Assembly: GCA_003667245.1 (NCBI GenBank)
Contig: RCNN01000109.1
Location: 1 to 43,146, forward strand
From: Heterostelium multicystogenum
Taxonomy: Eukaryota; Evosea; Eumycetozoa; Acytosteliales; Acytosteliaceae
Direction of reading: 5' to 3'
DNA length: 43,146 nucleotides
Below the pieces are notes generated by a model. That model made no database searches. It was not told the DNA's origin and saw only the letters and a program-made list of their open reading frames with translations. Of this stretch, positions 1-9,967 are shown piece after piece. Numbering within the stretch: position 1 is the stretch's first letter; each line of letters begins with the position of its first letter. A program made the position numbers and the translations under genes.

Positions 1-3
1 CAT
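1..3 (-). other. Possible start codon of a divergent gene cut by the left edge
   Basis: Read on the minus strand, positions 3-1 are ATG. They are preceded by AAGGAC with a 7-base spacer, a good ribosome binding site. A gene divergent from gcl may therefore begin here and run off the window. Nothing of its product is visible. This would make 4-270 a shared divergent control region. Confidence 0.35.
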
Positions 4-94
4 GGGTGCCGTCCTTATCTTGTTATGGGAAAGCCGTGGGGCTCTGTCTGATCAGAAGCTCGATCAAACAAATAGAACACAATAGATTTATTTT

Positions 95-104
95 TTGTAT
101 ACAA
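95..104. promoter_or_regulatory. Palindrome TTGTATACAA, copy 1 (putative operator)
   Basis: A perfect 10-base palindrome in an AT-rich stretch, identical to the copy at 234-243. Two identical palindromes 139 bases apart around one promoter suggest sites for a dimeric repressor. The GTATAC core resembles sites bound by GntR-type regulators, but I cannot name the protein and no regulator gene is inside the window. Confidence 0.5.
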
Positions 105-188
105 TATTTCTAAACATACGCACCACACGTCGAAATATTCCCGTCCATAAGCCTTCCGACGAACGTAAAGGCCACCCAAGAAAATGGA

Positions 189-216
189 TTGACCTGCCCC
201 GCTCGCCGTGAATACA
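189..216 (+). promoter_or_regulatory. Weak candidate sigma-70 promoter for the gcl operon
   Basis: TTGACC (189-194) is followed after 16 bases by AATACA (211-216). The -35 box is good and the -10 box is poor. Transcription would start close to the second palindrome at 234-243, which fits repression by blocking the promoter. This rests on pattern only. Confidence 0.25.
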
Positions 217-233
217 CTTCGGACCAACACCAC

Positions 234-243
234 TTGTATACAA
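234..243. promoter_or_regulatory. Palindrome TTGTATACAA, copy 2 (putative operator)
   Basis: Identical to the palindrome at 95-104 and 27 bases before the gcl start codon, between the candidate promoter and the gene. The placement fits a repressor controlling the glyoxylate operon. Confidence 0.5.
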
Positions 244-270
244 TTACAAAACGCAAGAGGCACCAAAACC

Positions 271-2056
271 ATGAGCAAAAATGAGAGCAATCGAAGCCGC
301 TGTCCTGGTGTGATGCGCCGTGAAGGGGTCGACACCGCCCTTCGGTATCCCGGGCGCCGCGATCAACCCGCTGTATTCGGCCTTGCAGAAGGTCGGTGGC
401 ATCGATCACGTCCTTGCTCGCCACGTTGAAGGCGCCTCGCACATGGCCGAGGGCTACACCCGCACCAAGGCCGGCAATATCGGCGTGTGCATCGGCACCT
501 CGGGCCCGGCGGGCACCGACATGGTTACCGGCCTGTACAGCGCCTCGGCGGACTCGATCCCGATCCTGTGCATCACCGGCCAGGCGCCACGGGCACGCAT
601 GCACAAGGAAGACTTCCAGGCTGGTCGACATCACCAGCATCGTCAAGCCGGTGACCAAAGTGGGCGACCACCGTCCTGGAACCCGGCCAGGTGCCGTATG
701 CCTTCCAGAAGGCCTTCTATGAAATGCGCTCCGGCCGCCCGGGCCCGGTGCTGATCGACCTGCCATTCGACGTACAAATGGCCGAGATCGAATTTGACAT
801 CGACGCCTACCAACCACTGCCCCCTGGCCAAAGCCTTTGGCGACCCGCATCCAGGTGGAAAAAGCCCTGGCCCTGCTGGACCAGGCCGAGCGCCCATTGC
901 TGGTGAGCGGTGGTGGCGTGATCAACGCCGACGCCAGCGAACTGCTGGTGGAATTCGCCGAGTTGACCGGCATCCCGGTGATCCCGACCCTGATGGGCTG
1001 GGGCACGATCCCGGACGATCACCCGCAGATGGTGGGCATGGTCGGCCTGCAAACGTCCCACCGTTATGGCAACGCCACGATGTTGAAATCGGACGTGGTG
1101 CTGGGCATCGGTAACCGCTGGGCCAACCGTCACACCGGTTCGGTGGAGGTGTACACCGAGGGCCGCAAATTCATTCACGTGGACATCGAGCCGACGCAAA
1201 TCGGCCGCGTGTTCACCCCGGACCTGGGCATCGTTTCCGACGCCGGCTCTGCATTGACCATGTTCATTGAAGTGGCCCGCGAGTGGAAAGCCGCCGGCAA
1301 GCTCAAGGACCGCAGCGCCTGGCTCCACGATTGCCAGCAGCGCAAGGCCACCCTGCACCGCAAGACCCACTTCGACAACGTGCCGGTCAAGCCGCAACGG
1401 GTGTACGAAAGAGATGAACCAGGTGTTCGGCAAAGACACCTGCTACGTCAGCACCATCGGCCTGTCGCAGATTGCCGGCGCGCAGTTCCTGCACGTCTAC
1501 AAACCACGCCACTGGATCAAACTGCGGCCAGGCCGGCCCGCTCGGCTGGACCATTCCGGCGGCACTGGGTGTGGTCAAGGCGGACCCGACCCGCAAAGTC
1601 GTGGCACTGTCCGGCGACTATGACTTCCAGTTCATGATCGAAGAGCTGGCCGTGGGCGCACAGTTCAAGCTGCCGTACATCCATGTGGTGGTGAACAACT
1701 CCTACCTGGGGCTGATCCGCCAGGCCCAGCGCGGGTTTGAAATGGACTACTGCGTGCAGCTGTCCTTCGACAACCTCAACGCACCGGAACTCAACGGTTA
1801 CGGCGTCGACCACGTGGCCGTCGCCGAAGGCCTGGGTTGCAAGGCCCTGCGGGTGTTCGAGCCGGGCCAGATCCAGCCGGCACTGCGCAAGGCTCAGGAA
1901 ATGATCGAAGAATTCAAGGTTCCGGTGATCGTTGAGATTATTCTGGAACGGGTGACCAATATTTCCATGGGCACCGAGATCAACGCCGTCAACGAATTCG
2001 AAGATCTGGCACTGGTGGGCAACGACGCGCCGACTGCCATTTCACTGCTCGATTAA
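271..2056 (+). CDS. gcl: Glyoxylate carboligase (frames broken)
   Basis: ThDP-dependent enzyme that joins two glyoxylates into tartronate semialdehyde plus CO2 in the cytoplasm, the first step of the glycerate route. The pieces read in order as one Gcl: [15 protein letters not shown] and the [14 protein letters not shown] segment near the N-terminus, then a central domain with [20 protein letters not shown]. The C-terminal ThDP motif starts [15 protein letters not shown] and ends VVVNN near 1615-1700. Length is about 590 codons, normal for the family. The start ATG at 271 gives MSK. At least seven small indels split the frame (near 280, 310, 330, 620, 660, 825, 1405 and 1520), mostly an extra base in a short homopolymer. 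All family blocks survive between breaks, so sequence error is likelier than decay. First gene of an operon with hyi, 10 bases downstream. Confidence 0.93.
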
Positions 2057-2066
2057 GGAGAACCCC

Positions 2067-2850
2067 ATGCCGCGTTTTGCCGCCAACCTGTCCATGCTGT
2101 TTACCGAACAGGACTTTCTTGCCCGTTTCAAAGCCGCCGCCGATGCGGGGTTCAGTGGTGTGGAATACCTGTTTCCCTATGAATTTCAGCTCAGCTGAAA
2201 TCAAGGCGCAGCTCGATGCCCACGGCCTGACCCAAGTGCTGTTCAACCTGCCGGCCGGTGACTGGGCCAAGGGCGAACGCGGCCTGGCCTGCCACCCGGA
2301 CCGGGTCGAGGAGTTCCGTGCCGGGGTCAACCTGGCCATCGCCTACGCCCAGGTACTGGGCAATACCCAGGTCAACTGCCTGGCGGGGATTCGCCCGGCC
2401 GGCGTGGATGACGCGACGCTTGAAAAAACCTTCGTCGCCAACCTCAAGTACGCCGCCGACAAGCTGCAGGCGGTGGGCATCAAGCTTGTGATGGAGATGA
2501 TCAATACCCGCGACATCCCGGGCTTCTACCTGAACAACACGGCGCAGGCCCTGTCGATTCGCGAGCAGGTGGGCAGTGCCAACCTGTTCCTGCAATACGA
2601 CATCTATCACATGCAAATCATGGAAGGCGACCTGGCCCGCACCATGGCTGCGCACCTGGGTGAGATCAACCACATCCAGCTGGCGGACAACCCGGGGCGC
2701 AACGAGCCGGGCACCGGTGAGATCAACTACCGCTTCCTGTTCGAACATTTGGACCGCATCGGTTATCAGGGTTGGGTCGGCTGTGAGTACAAACCGTTGA
2801 CCACCACCGAAGCGGGTTTGGGTTGGCTCAAAAGCCACAACGCGATCTAA
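2067..2850 (+). CDS. hyi: Hydroxypyruvate isomerase (one frameshift)
   Basis: TIM-barrel enzyme of the xylose-isomerase-like family that interconverts hydroxypyruvate and tartronate semialdehyde. The start is ATG at 2067, behind AAGGAG. It encodes [18 protein letters not shown], the usual N-terminus of this family. The frame breaks near 2180, where GAATTTCAG carries one T too many, and then runs cleanly to 2850 with [32 protein letters not shown] and [12 protein letters not shown], which are metal- and substrate-site segments of the family. About 260 residues, the normal length. It follows gcl by 10 bases and is surely co-transcribed. Confidence 0.93.
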
Positions 2851-2871
2851 CTGAACAAACACAGCACCCAA

Positions 2872-2962
2872 TGTGGGAGCGGGCTTGCTCGCGAAAGCGG
2901 TGGATCAGTCGACATCAATGCTGAATGTCGGCCCCCATTTCGCGAGCAAGCCCGCTCCCACA
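2872..2962. repeat. REPIN, GTGGGAGCGGGCTTGCTCGCGA class
   Basis: Inverted pair of REP units: TGTGGGAGCGGGCTTGCTCGCGA at the left and its reverse complement ending CCCGCTCCCACA at the right, about 40 bases apart. It lies between hyi and glxR. The same class recurs at 3944, 26577, 30151 and 32528. Such elements are moved by RAYT transposases; none is in this window. Confidence 0.9.
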
Positions 2963-3027
2963 GTGGATCTCCTGTGTTTAGCAGGCCGCGCCAGGCCTGC
3001 ACACCTAACAATAAGAGGATTTTCGTC

Positions 3028-3931
3028 ATGGCTAAAATCGGATTTATCGGCACCGGCATCATGGGCCAACCCATGGCTGCCAACCTGCAAAAGGCCGGTC
3101 ACCAACTGTTTCTTTCCGAGCATCACGGCAAGGCGCCGGCTGAACTGATCAGCGCTGGTGCGGTGGCCCTGGCCAACCCGCAGCAAGTGGCCCAGGAAGC
3201 CGAATTCATCATCGTCATGGTGCCCGACACCCCGCAGGTCGACGATGTGCTGTTGCGCGCCGAACGGCGTTGCCGCAGGTCTTGGGCCGAACAAAGTGGT
3301 GATCGACATGAGTTCGATCTCGCCCACCGCCACCAAGGCCTTCGCCGCAAAGATCAACGAGACCGGCGCACGTTACCTCGACGCCCCGGTGTCCGGTGGT
3401 GAAGTCGGTGCCAAGGCCGGCACCCTGAGCATCATGATCGGCGGCGACCCGCACACCTTCGAACGCGCCCTGCCGCTGTTCCAGGCCATGGGCAAGAACA
3501 TCACCCTGGTGGGCGGCAATGGCGATGGCCAGACCGCCAAGGTGGCCAACCAGATCATCGTTGCGTTGAACATCCAGGCGGTGGCGGAAGCGCTGCTGTT
3601 CGCCTCGAAGAACGGCGCCGACCCGGCCAAGGTGCGTGAAGCACTGATGGGGGGTTTTGCTTCGTCGAAAATCCTCGAAGTGCATGGCGAGCGCATGATC
3701 AAGGGCACCTTCGATCCGGGCTTCCGCATCAACCTGCACCAGAAGGATCTGAACCTGGCCCTGGCCGGTGCCAAGGAGCTGGGGATCAACCTGCCGAACA
3801 CCGCCGGCACGCAGCAGGTGTTCAGCACCTGCACCGCCATCGGTGGCGGCAACTGGGACCACTCGGCGCTGATCAAGGGCCTGGAACATATGGCGAAATT
3901 TTTCGATTCGCGGATAAATAACCCCCGTTGA
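3028..3931 (+). CDS. glxR: 2-hydroxy-3-oxopropionate (tartronate semialdehyde) reductase (one frameshift)
   Basis: Reduces tartronate semialdehyde to D-glycerate with NAD(P)H. The N-terminal Rossmann motif GFIGTGIMGQPMA starts at residue 5. After it come MVPDTPQVDDVL and the substrate-site segment LDAPVSGGEVGAKAGTLS. Near mid-protein is GDGQTAKVANQ, which holds the catalytic lysine of the beta-hydroxyacid dehydrogenase family. About 297 residues, the normal size. Start ATG at 3028 follows AAGAGGAT. One break near 3260 shifts the frame by one base. Flanked on both sides by REPINs, so expression relative to hyi and ttuD may be tuned by mRNA processing, which is inference. Confidence 0.94.
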
Positions 3932-3943
3932 AATGCGATCGAA

Positions 3944-4033
3944 TGTGGGAGCGGGCTTGCTCGCGAAAGCGGTGTATCAGTCAGCATGGATGTCGAATGG
4001 TAGACCGCTTTCGCGAGCAAGCCCGCTCCCACA
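3944..4033. repeat. REPIN, GTGGGAGCGGGCTTGCTCGCGA class
   Basis: Inverted REP pair between glxR and ttuD, TGTGGGAGCGGGCTTGCTCGCGAAAGCGG to CCGCTTTCGCGAGCAAGCCCGCTCCCACA. The arms match over nearly 30 bases, the most regular copy in the window. Confidence 0.9.
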
Positions 4034-4099
4034 TTTTTGACCGCATTTCACATCGAATTTGATGCACCCCTAATAACAAGAATCCCCGGGAGCCCGCTT

Positions 4100-5397
4100 A
4101 TGTCGGTCGATCCGCAACACCTGCTTCGCGAGCTGTTTGCCACAGCCATCGACGCCGCCCACCCCCGGCAAGTCCTCGAACCCTATCTGCCCGCCGACCG
4201 CAGCGGCCGGGTCATCGTGATCGGTGCCGGCAAAGCCGCCGCCGCCATGGCGCTGGTGGTGGAAAACTGCTGGCAAGGCGAAGTCCTCGGGCCTGGTGGT
4301 CACCCGCTACGGCCACGGCGCACCCTGCAAGAAAATCGAAGTGGTCGAAGCCGCGCACCCGGTGCCCGGACGCCGCAGGCCAGGCCGTGGCCAAGCGTGT
4401 GCTGGAGCTGATCAGCAACCTGGGCGAAGACGACCGCGTGATCTTCCTGCTCTCCGGCGGCGGCTCTGCACTGCTCGCCCTTCCGGCCGCCGGCATCACC
4501 CTGGCGGACAAGCAAGCGATCAACAAGGCCTGCTCAAATCCGGCGCCACCATCGGCGAGATGAACTGCGTGCGCAAGCACCTCTCGGCGATCAAGGGCGG
4601 GCGCCTGGCCAAGGCAAGCTGGCCTGCCACCGTCTACACCTACGCGATTTCCGATGTACCGGGCGACCAGGCCACGGTCATCGCTTCCGGCCCCACTGTT
4701 GGCGACCCCAGTACCTCGCAACAGGCGCTGGCGATTCTCAAGCGCTACCAGATTGAAATCCCGGCGTCGGTGCGCACCTGGCTGCAAAGCCCGGAGTCGG
4801 AAACCGTCAAGCCCGGGGACCCGGTGCTGGCCCGCAGCCATTTCCAACTGATCGCCCGTCCGCAGCAATCCCTGGAAGCGGTGGCGGTGAAAGTCCGCCA
4901 GGCCGGTTTCAGCCCGCTGATCCTCGGTGACCTGGAAGGCGAAGCGCGGGACGTGGCCAAGGTGCACGCCGGTATCGCCCGGCAAATCATCCAGCACGGC
5001 CAACCCCTGGCGGCGCCTTGCGTGATCCTCTCCGGCGGCGAAACCACCGTCACCGTACGCGGCAATGGCCGTGGCGGACGCAACGCCGAATTCCTGCTGA
5101 GCCTCACCGACAGCCTCAAGGGCCTGCCCGGCGTCTACGCCCTGGCGGGTGACACCGACGGCATCGACGGCTCGGAAGACAACGCCGGCGCGATCATGAC
5201 GCCCACCAGCTACGCCCGCGCCGAAGCCCTGGGCTTGAGCGCCAGTGACGAGCTTGGACAACAACAATGGTTACGGTTACTTCGCGGCCCTCGACGGCTT
5301 GATCATCACCGAGCCGACCCGCACCAACGTCAACGATTTCCGCGCCATTCTGATTCTTGAAAGCCCTGAAAGAGAGTCCCCTGAACATGACGCCTGA
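4100..5397 (+). CDS. ttuD: Glycerate kinase, TtuD/MOFRL type (frames broken)
   Basis: Phosphorylates glycerate, probably to 2-phosphoglycerate, feeding lower glycolysis. Start ATG at 4100 gives [22 protein letters not shown], then the N-terminal nucleotide-fold segment [14 protein letters not shown]. Further on are [52 protein letters not shown] and, in the C-terminal MOFRL domain, [19 protein letters not shown] and [16 protein letters not shown]. About 425 residues expected. Breaks near 4285, 4370, 4530 and 5255 shift the frame. The stop at 5395-5397 overlaps the pyk start by 11 bases, so the two are translationally linked. The exact C-terminus is uncertain because of the breaks. Confidence 0.92.
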
Positions 5398-6809
5398 CAA
5401 GAAGGTCAAGATCCTCGCCACGCTGGGCCCGGCCACCGACAGCATCGACGACATCCGCGAGCTGGTGGAAGCCGGGGTGAATATCTTTCGCCTGAACTTC
5501 AGCCATGGCGATCATGCCGACCACGCCCAACGCTACCAGTGGATTCGCCAGGTGGAGCGCCAGCTCAATTATCCCCTCGGCATCCTGATGGACCTGCAAG
5601 GGCCGAAGCTGCGGGTGGGGCGTTTTGCCGAAGGAAAAGTGCAACTGATTCGCGGCCAGGCCCTGCGCCTGGACCTCGACCCGACACCCGGTGACCAGCG
5701 GCGAGTCAACCTGCCCCACCCGGAAATCATCGCGGCCCTGCAGCCCGGCATGGACCTGCTGCTGGACGACGGCAAGCTGCGCCTGCGGGTGATCACCAAG
5801 CACGCCGATGCCATCGACACCACCGTGCTCAACGGCGGCGAACTGTCGGACCGTAAAGGCGTGAACGTACCCCAGGCATTGCTGGAGCTCAGCCCGCTGA
5901 CCGCCAAGGACCGCCGCGACCTGAGCTTTCGGCCTGGAACTGGGGGTGGACTGGGTGGCGCTGTCGTTTGTGCAACGCCCGGAAGACATCCGCGGAAGCC
6001 CGCGAGTTGATCGGCGACAAGGCGTTCCTGATGGCCAAGATTCGAGAAGCCCTCGGCGGTGCAGCGCCTGCAGGAAATCGCCGAGTTGAGCGACGCGATC
6101 ATGGTCGCCAGAGGTGACCTGGGGGTGGAAGTGCCGGCGGAAAAGCGTGCCGCAAATCCAGAAGGACATCATTGGTGTGTGCCGCCAGTTGGGTTAAACC
6201 GGTGGTGTGGTGGCCACGCAGATGCTTGAATCCATGCGCTTCTCCCCGGCGCCGACCCGTGCCGAAGTCACCGACGTGGCCAACGCAGTGGCGGAAGGGG
6301 CGGATGCGGTGATGCTGTCGGCGGAAACCGCTTCCGGTGAATACCCGTTGGAGGCCGTGCTGATGATGAGCAAGATCATTCGCCAGGTGGAAAATGGCCC
6401 GGATTACCAGACCCAGCTGGACGTCAGCCGGCCCAAGGCGGATGCCACGGTGTCGGACGCCATCAGCTGTGCGATCCGCCGTATCAGCAGCATCCTGCCG
6501 GTGGCAGTGCTGGTGAACTACAGCGAGTCGGGCAGCTCCACCTTGCGGGCGGCGCGGGAACGGCCGGCGGTGCCGATTCTGAACCTGACGCCGAACCTGT
6601 CGACGGCGCGAACGCTTGAGCGTGGCGTGGGGCGTGCATTCGGTGGTGAACGATCGGCTGCGGCAGGTGGATGAGGTGTGTTCCACGGCGTTGGAGATTG
6701 CCCAGGCACAGGGTATGGCGGAGCGTGGGGATACGTTGGTGATTACCGCGGGGGTGCCGTTCGGGCAGCCGGGTCGACCAACTCGTTGCGGATCGAGACA
6801 TTGATCTAA
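5387..6809 (+). CDS. pyk: Pyruvate kinase (frames broken)
   Basis: Converts phosphoenolpyruvate and ADP to pyruvate and ATP. In this operon it disposes of the phosphoglycerate made from glyoxylate. Start ATG at 5387 gives [19 protein letters not shown]. Visible motifs: [23 protein letters not shown], the lid domain up to about residue 165, [10 protein letters not shown] (near 6100), [10 protein letters not shown] and [18 protein letters not shown] with the Mg/K site residues, then the C-terminal regulatory domain ending [14 protein letters not shown]. About 470 residues. Breaks near 5935, 5990, 6045, 6150, 6195, 6615 and 6775. Calling it pykF or pykA is uncertain. The operon link to gcl favours the second, glyoxylate-linked isozyme of pseudomonads. 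Confidence 0.92.
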
Positions 6810-6814
6810 TCCCC

Positions 6815-6907
6815 TGTGGCGAGGGAGCTTGCTCCCGCTGGACTGCGCAGCAGGCCCATCTTTTGGGGCCGCTGCGCGCCCCAGCGGGAGCAAGCTCCCT
6901 CGCCACA
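6815..6907. repeat. Palindromic repeat, GTGGCGAGGGAGCTTGCTC class
   Basis: TGTGGCGAGGGAGCTTGCTCCCGCTGG at the left mirrors CCAGCGGGAGCAAGCTCCCTCGCCACA at the right, with GCGCAG inner repeats. Related to, but distinct from, the REPIN at 2872. It starts 5 bases after the pyk stop and can fold into a long hairpin, so it may also protect or end the operon transcript. Confidence 0.88.
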
Positions 6908-6938
6908 AGATTCGGTGCTTTCCTGCAGATTATTGATC

Positions 6939-7818
6939 ATGCCCAACCAATCCTGCCCCGACTGGGCCGAAGCCCTGCTCAACGGCTTCAGCCAGATATT
7001 CCTGCAGCGCCACCCGCTGTGTGGCCTGCTCTGCCTGCTGGCGATCCTGATCGGCGCCCCGGCCCTGCTCGGCGGCGCGCTGCTGGGCGGTGTCGCCGGC
7101 TTGCTGACCGCCCAACGCCGCGGCTATCCCAAGGCCGAACGCCAGGCCGGTCTCTATAGCTACAACGGCGTGCTGCTCGGCTTTGCTGATCAGCCAGCAC
7201 TTCAGCTGGTCGGCACTGCTGCCGCCGTTGATTCTCGCCTGCGGTGGCCTCAGCGCAATCCTCACTCGCCAGTGGCTCAAACGCGCCGCCAACCCCGATG
7301 ACCTGCCCGCCTACACCGCACCGTTTGTGGTACTCGGCTGGCTGCTGCTGGGCACCACCGCGCCCGCCGCATTTGCCGCCAGCGAACCCGGCACCTGGGC
7401 GCTACTCTGCGCGCCGTTCACAGGTCTGGCCCAAGTCATCCTGATGGACCAACCCCTCGCCGGCCTGCTGATCGCCCTCGGTCTTGTAATAGCCAGCCGC
7501 CGCGCGGCCTTGTGGGCGCTGACCGGCGCGAGCCTCGGCGCGTGTTGATCGCCCTGTTGATGGACGAGCCCGCCAGCGCCCTGCTCGGCCTGCACAGCTA
7601 TAACCCGGCATTGGCCGCCCTGGCCCTCAGCCAGCATCGTCGCCAAACCCTGGCTGCCGCTGATCGGCATCCTGCTGACGATCATCCTCACGCCCGGCTT
7701 CACCGGCCTGAACCTGCCCGCGCTGACCGCGCCGTTTATCCTCGCCACCTGGCTGGTGCGCGCCAGTCAGCGGGTGATGCAGAAAACCCGCATGGACAGC
7801 CCCTTCGAATCCCCCTAG
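6939..7818 (+). CDS. Urea transporter family protein (frames broken)
   Basis: Very hydrophobic inner-membrane protein of about 290 residues. Start ATG at 6939 gives MPNQSCPDWAEALLNGFSQIFLQ, a typical amphipathic lead of bacterial UT-family urea channels, followed by CGLLCLLAILIGAPALLGG and the YNGVLLGLLIS-type family signature (7160-7200). A second half repeats the helix pattern (SYNPALAALALS and LIGILLTIILTPGF), matching the internal duplication of UT proteins. Breaks near 7180, 7545 and 7635. It is downstream of pyk but separated by a palindromic repeat, so it may have its own promoter. Urea specificity is inferred from family resemblance. Confidence 0.8.
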
Positions 7819-7849
7819 GCTTCGCTGATCTTCGATTCAGGCGACTTCC

Positions 7850-8678
7850 ATGGACAGCAACAAGCACTGGCGTGAGCGTCTCTACGTCATGGTTTTCCAA
7901 AGTGACACCCCGGCCGGCCGACGCTTCGACAGCACCCTGTTGCTGATCATCCTGGCCAGCCTGGTGATCGTGATCCTCGACAGCATCCAGGAGGTCCACG
8001 ACAACTACGCCAACGTGCTGGCCTATATCGAGTGGGGCTTCACCATCATCTTCGCCATCGAGTACGGCCTGCGGCTGTATTGCTCGCCCAAGCCGTTTGC
8101 GCTATGCCTTCAGCTTTTATGGGCTGGTGGATTTGCTGGCGATCGTGCCCGGGATCCTCGCGCTGTACTACAGCGACGCGCAGTACCTGCTGATTATCCG
8201 AATCATCCGGATGCTGCGGATTTTCCGCGTGCTCAAGCTCGGCCCGTACCTCAAGCAGGCCAACTACCTGATGTCGGCGCTGCGGGGCAGCAAAGCAGAA
8301 AATCGTGGTGTTCCTGGTCAGCGTCTGCACCCTGGTCACGGTGTTCGGCACCTTGATGTACGTGATCGAAGGCCCGGAGCACGGGTTTTACCAGCATTCC
8401 CAAGGGCATCTATTGGGCAATCGTGACGCTGACCACCGTGGGTTTTGGCGATATCGTGCCGAAGACCCCGCTGGGCCAGGTGATTTCGTCGCTGGTGATG
8501 ATCACCGGTTATTCGATCATCGCGGTGCCCACCGGGATCTTCACCGCCGAACTGGCCAACGCCATTGCGCGGTGAGCAATTGCAAACGGATTGCCCGGTG
8601 TGCAAGAAAAACAGCCATGAGCCCAATGCAGCGTTTTGCTCACGGTGTGGCAGCGCGCTTTTCAAGAAACTGGAATAA
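7850..8678 (+). CDS. Voltage-gated-type potassium channel with C-terminal zinc ribbon (frames broken)
   Basis: Six-helix ion channel. N-terminal helices include [16 protein letters not shown]. The voltage-sensor S4 segment [16 protein letters not shown] (near 8190-8240) has arginines every third residue. The pore helix and selectivity filter are [14 protein letters not shown] (as read, a shifted frame near 8430-8455). The last helix is [20 protein letters not shown]. After the channel comes a short tail with CPVCKK and CSRCGSA, a CxxC...CxxC zinc-ribbon pattern, ending at TAA 8676-8678. About 273 residues. Breaks near 8100, 8300, 8395 and 8575. The TVGFGD-type filter predicts K+ selectivity. 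Confidence 0.86.
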
Positions 8679-8784
8679 GCAAAGTTCTTTTTAATCTTTA
8701 AGCGACTATGCGCCCCCCGTTATAGTCGCTGGCATATTGCCCCCATGCGTTTCAAAAACCTTCTCGAACAACAAGGAATGAGCA

Positions 8785-9790
8785 GTGAAAAAACTCGTTA
8801 GTGCCTCTCTCCTGGCCGCCGGCCTCGCACTGGCTGGCGTCGTCCAGGCCGCCCCGGTCACCCTGCTCAACGTCTCCTATGACGTGATGCGTGACTTCTA
8901 CAAGGACTACAACGCCGCCTTCCAGAAGCACTGGGCCGCCGAGCATCCAAACGACAAGCTGACCCTGCAGATGTCCTTCGGTGGTTCGAGCAAACAAGCG
9001 CGCTCGGTGATCGACGGCCTGCCGGCTGACGTGATCACCATGAACATGGCCACCGACATCAACGCCCTGGCGGACAACGGCAAACTGGTGCCGGACAACT
9101 GGGTTACCCGCCTGCCGAACAACAGTGCGCCGTTCACTTCGGCCACGGTGTTCATCGTGCGCAAAGGCAACCCGAAAGCCCTGAAAGACTGGCCGGACCT
9201 GCTCAAGGATGGCGTGCAAGTCATCGTGCCGAACCCGAAAGACCTCCGGTAACGGCCGCTACACCTACCTCTCGGCCTGGGGTTATGTGCTGAAGAATGG
9301 CGGCGACGAAGAGAAGGCCAAGAAGTTCGTGGGTGACCTGTTCAAGCACGCACCCGTGCTGGACACCGGTGGCCGTGCCGCTACCACCACGTTCATGACC
9401 AACCAGAATCGGCGACGTGCTGGTGACCTTTGAGAACGAAGCAGAAATGATCGCCCGTGAATTCGGCCGTGATCAGTTCGAAGTGATCTACCCGAGCGTT
9501 TCCGCAGAAGCTGAGCCGCCGGTTTCGATCGTCGACAAAGTGGTCGAGAAGAAAGGCACCAAAGTGGCTGCCGAAGAATACCTGAAGTACCTGTGGTCGC
9601 CGGAAGGCCAGGAAATTGCCGCCAACAACTACCTGCGTCCACGTGACCCGAAAGTGCTGGCCAAGTACACCGACCGTTTCCCGAAAGTCGACTTCCTGTC
9701 GGTAGAGAAGACCTTTGGCGACTGGCGCACCGTGCAGAAGACCCACTTCAATGATGGCGGGGTTTTGACCAGATCTACTCCGGGCAGTAA
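8785..9790 (+). CDS. sbp: Periplasmic sulfate-binding protein (frames broken)
   Basis: Solute-binding subunit for sulfate/thiosulfate ABC import. Start GTG at 8785 has AAGGAA seven bases upstream and a Sec signal peptide MKKLVSASLLAAGLALAGVVQA cut before APVTLLNVSYD. Family blocks: FGGSSKQARSVIDGLPADV, MATDINALA, VFIVRKGNPK, NGRYTYLSAWGY and YLRPRDPKVLAKY. About 333 residues. Breaks near 9243, 9408 and 9760. No cysTWA permease or ATPase genes follow, so it is a lone binding protein that would share a permease encoded elsewhere. Confidence 0.93.
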
Positions 9791-9807
9791 TCCGCACCCT
9801 GATCGCT

Positions 9808-9954
9808 GATCGTTCCCACGCGCTGATCGTTCCCACGCTCCGCGTGGGAATGCATCATAGGACGCTCCGCGTCCAGGTCGCGCCGCAAGACCTGGACCGT
9901 GCTGGGGACGCAGAGCGTCACTGGATGTATTCCCACGCGGAGCGTGGGAACGAT
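9808..9954. repeat. Palindromic repeat, GATCGTTCCCACGC class
   Basis: GATCGTTCCCACGCTCCGCGTGGGAATGCA near 9824 and its inverse ending GTGGGAACGATC at 9954, with inner inverted units GACGCTCCGCGTCC and GACGCAGAGCGTCA. A partial extra copy of the left tip lies at 9808-9823. The class recurs at 28701 and 42174. It fills the space between the convergent sbp and the minus-strand gene at 9968. Confidence 0.88.
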
Positions 9955-9967
9955 CTATCTACAGCCG

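Noticed and set aside
110..1006. Long minus-strand open frame across the gcl region
   Set aside because: It is a high-G+C shadow of gcl, with low-complexity Arg/Ala/Pro content and no family motif.
9808..9954. CRISPR-like array from repeated GTTCCCACGC units
   Set aside because: The units are inverted, not direct, have no even spacers, and match a dispersed Pseudomonas repeat class.
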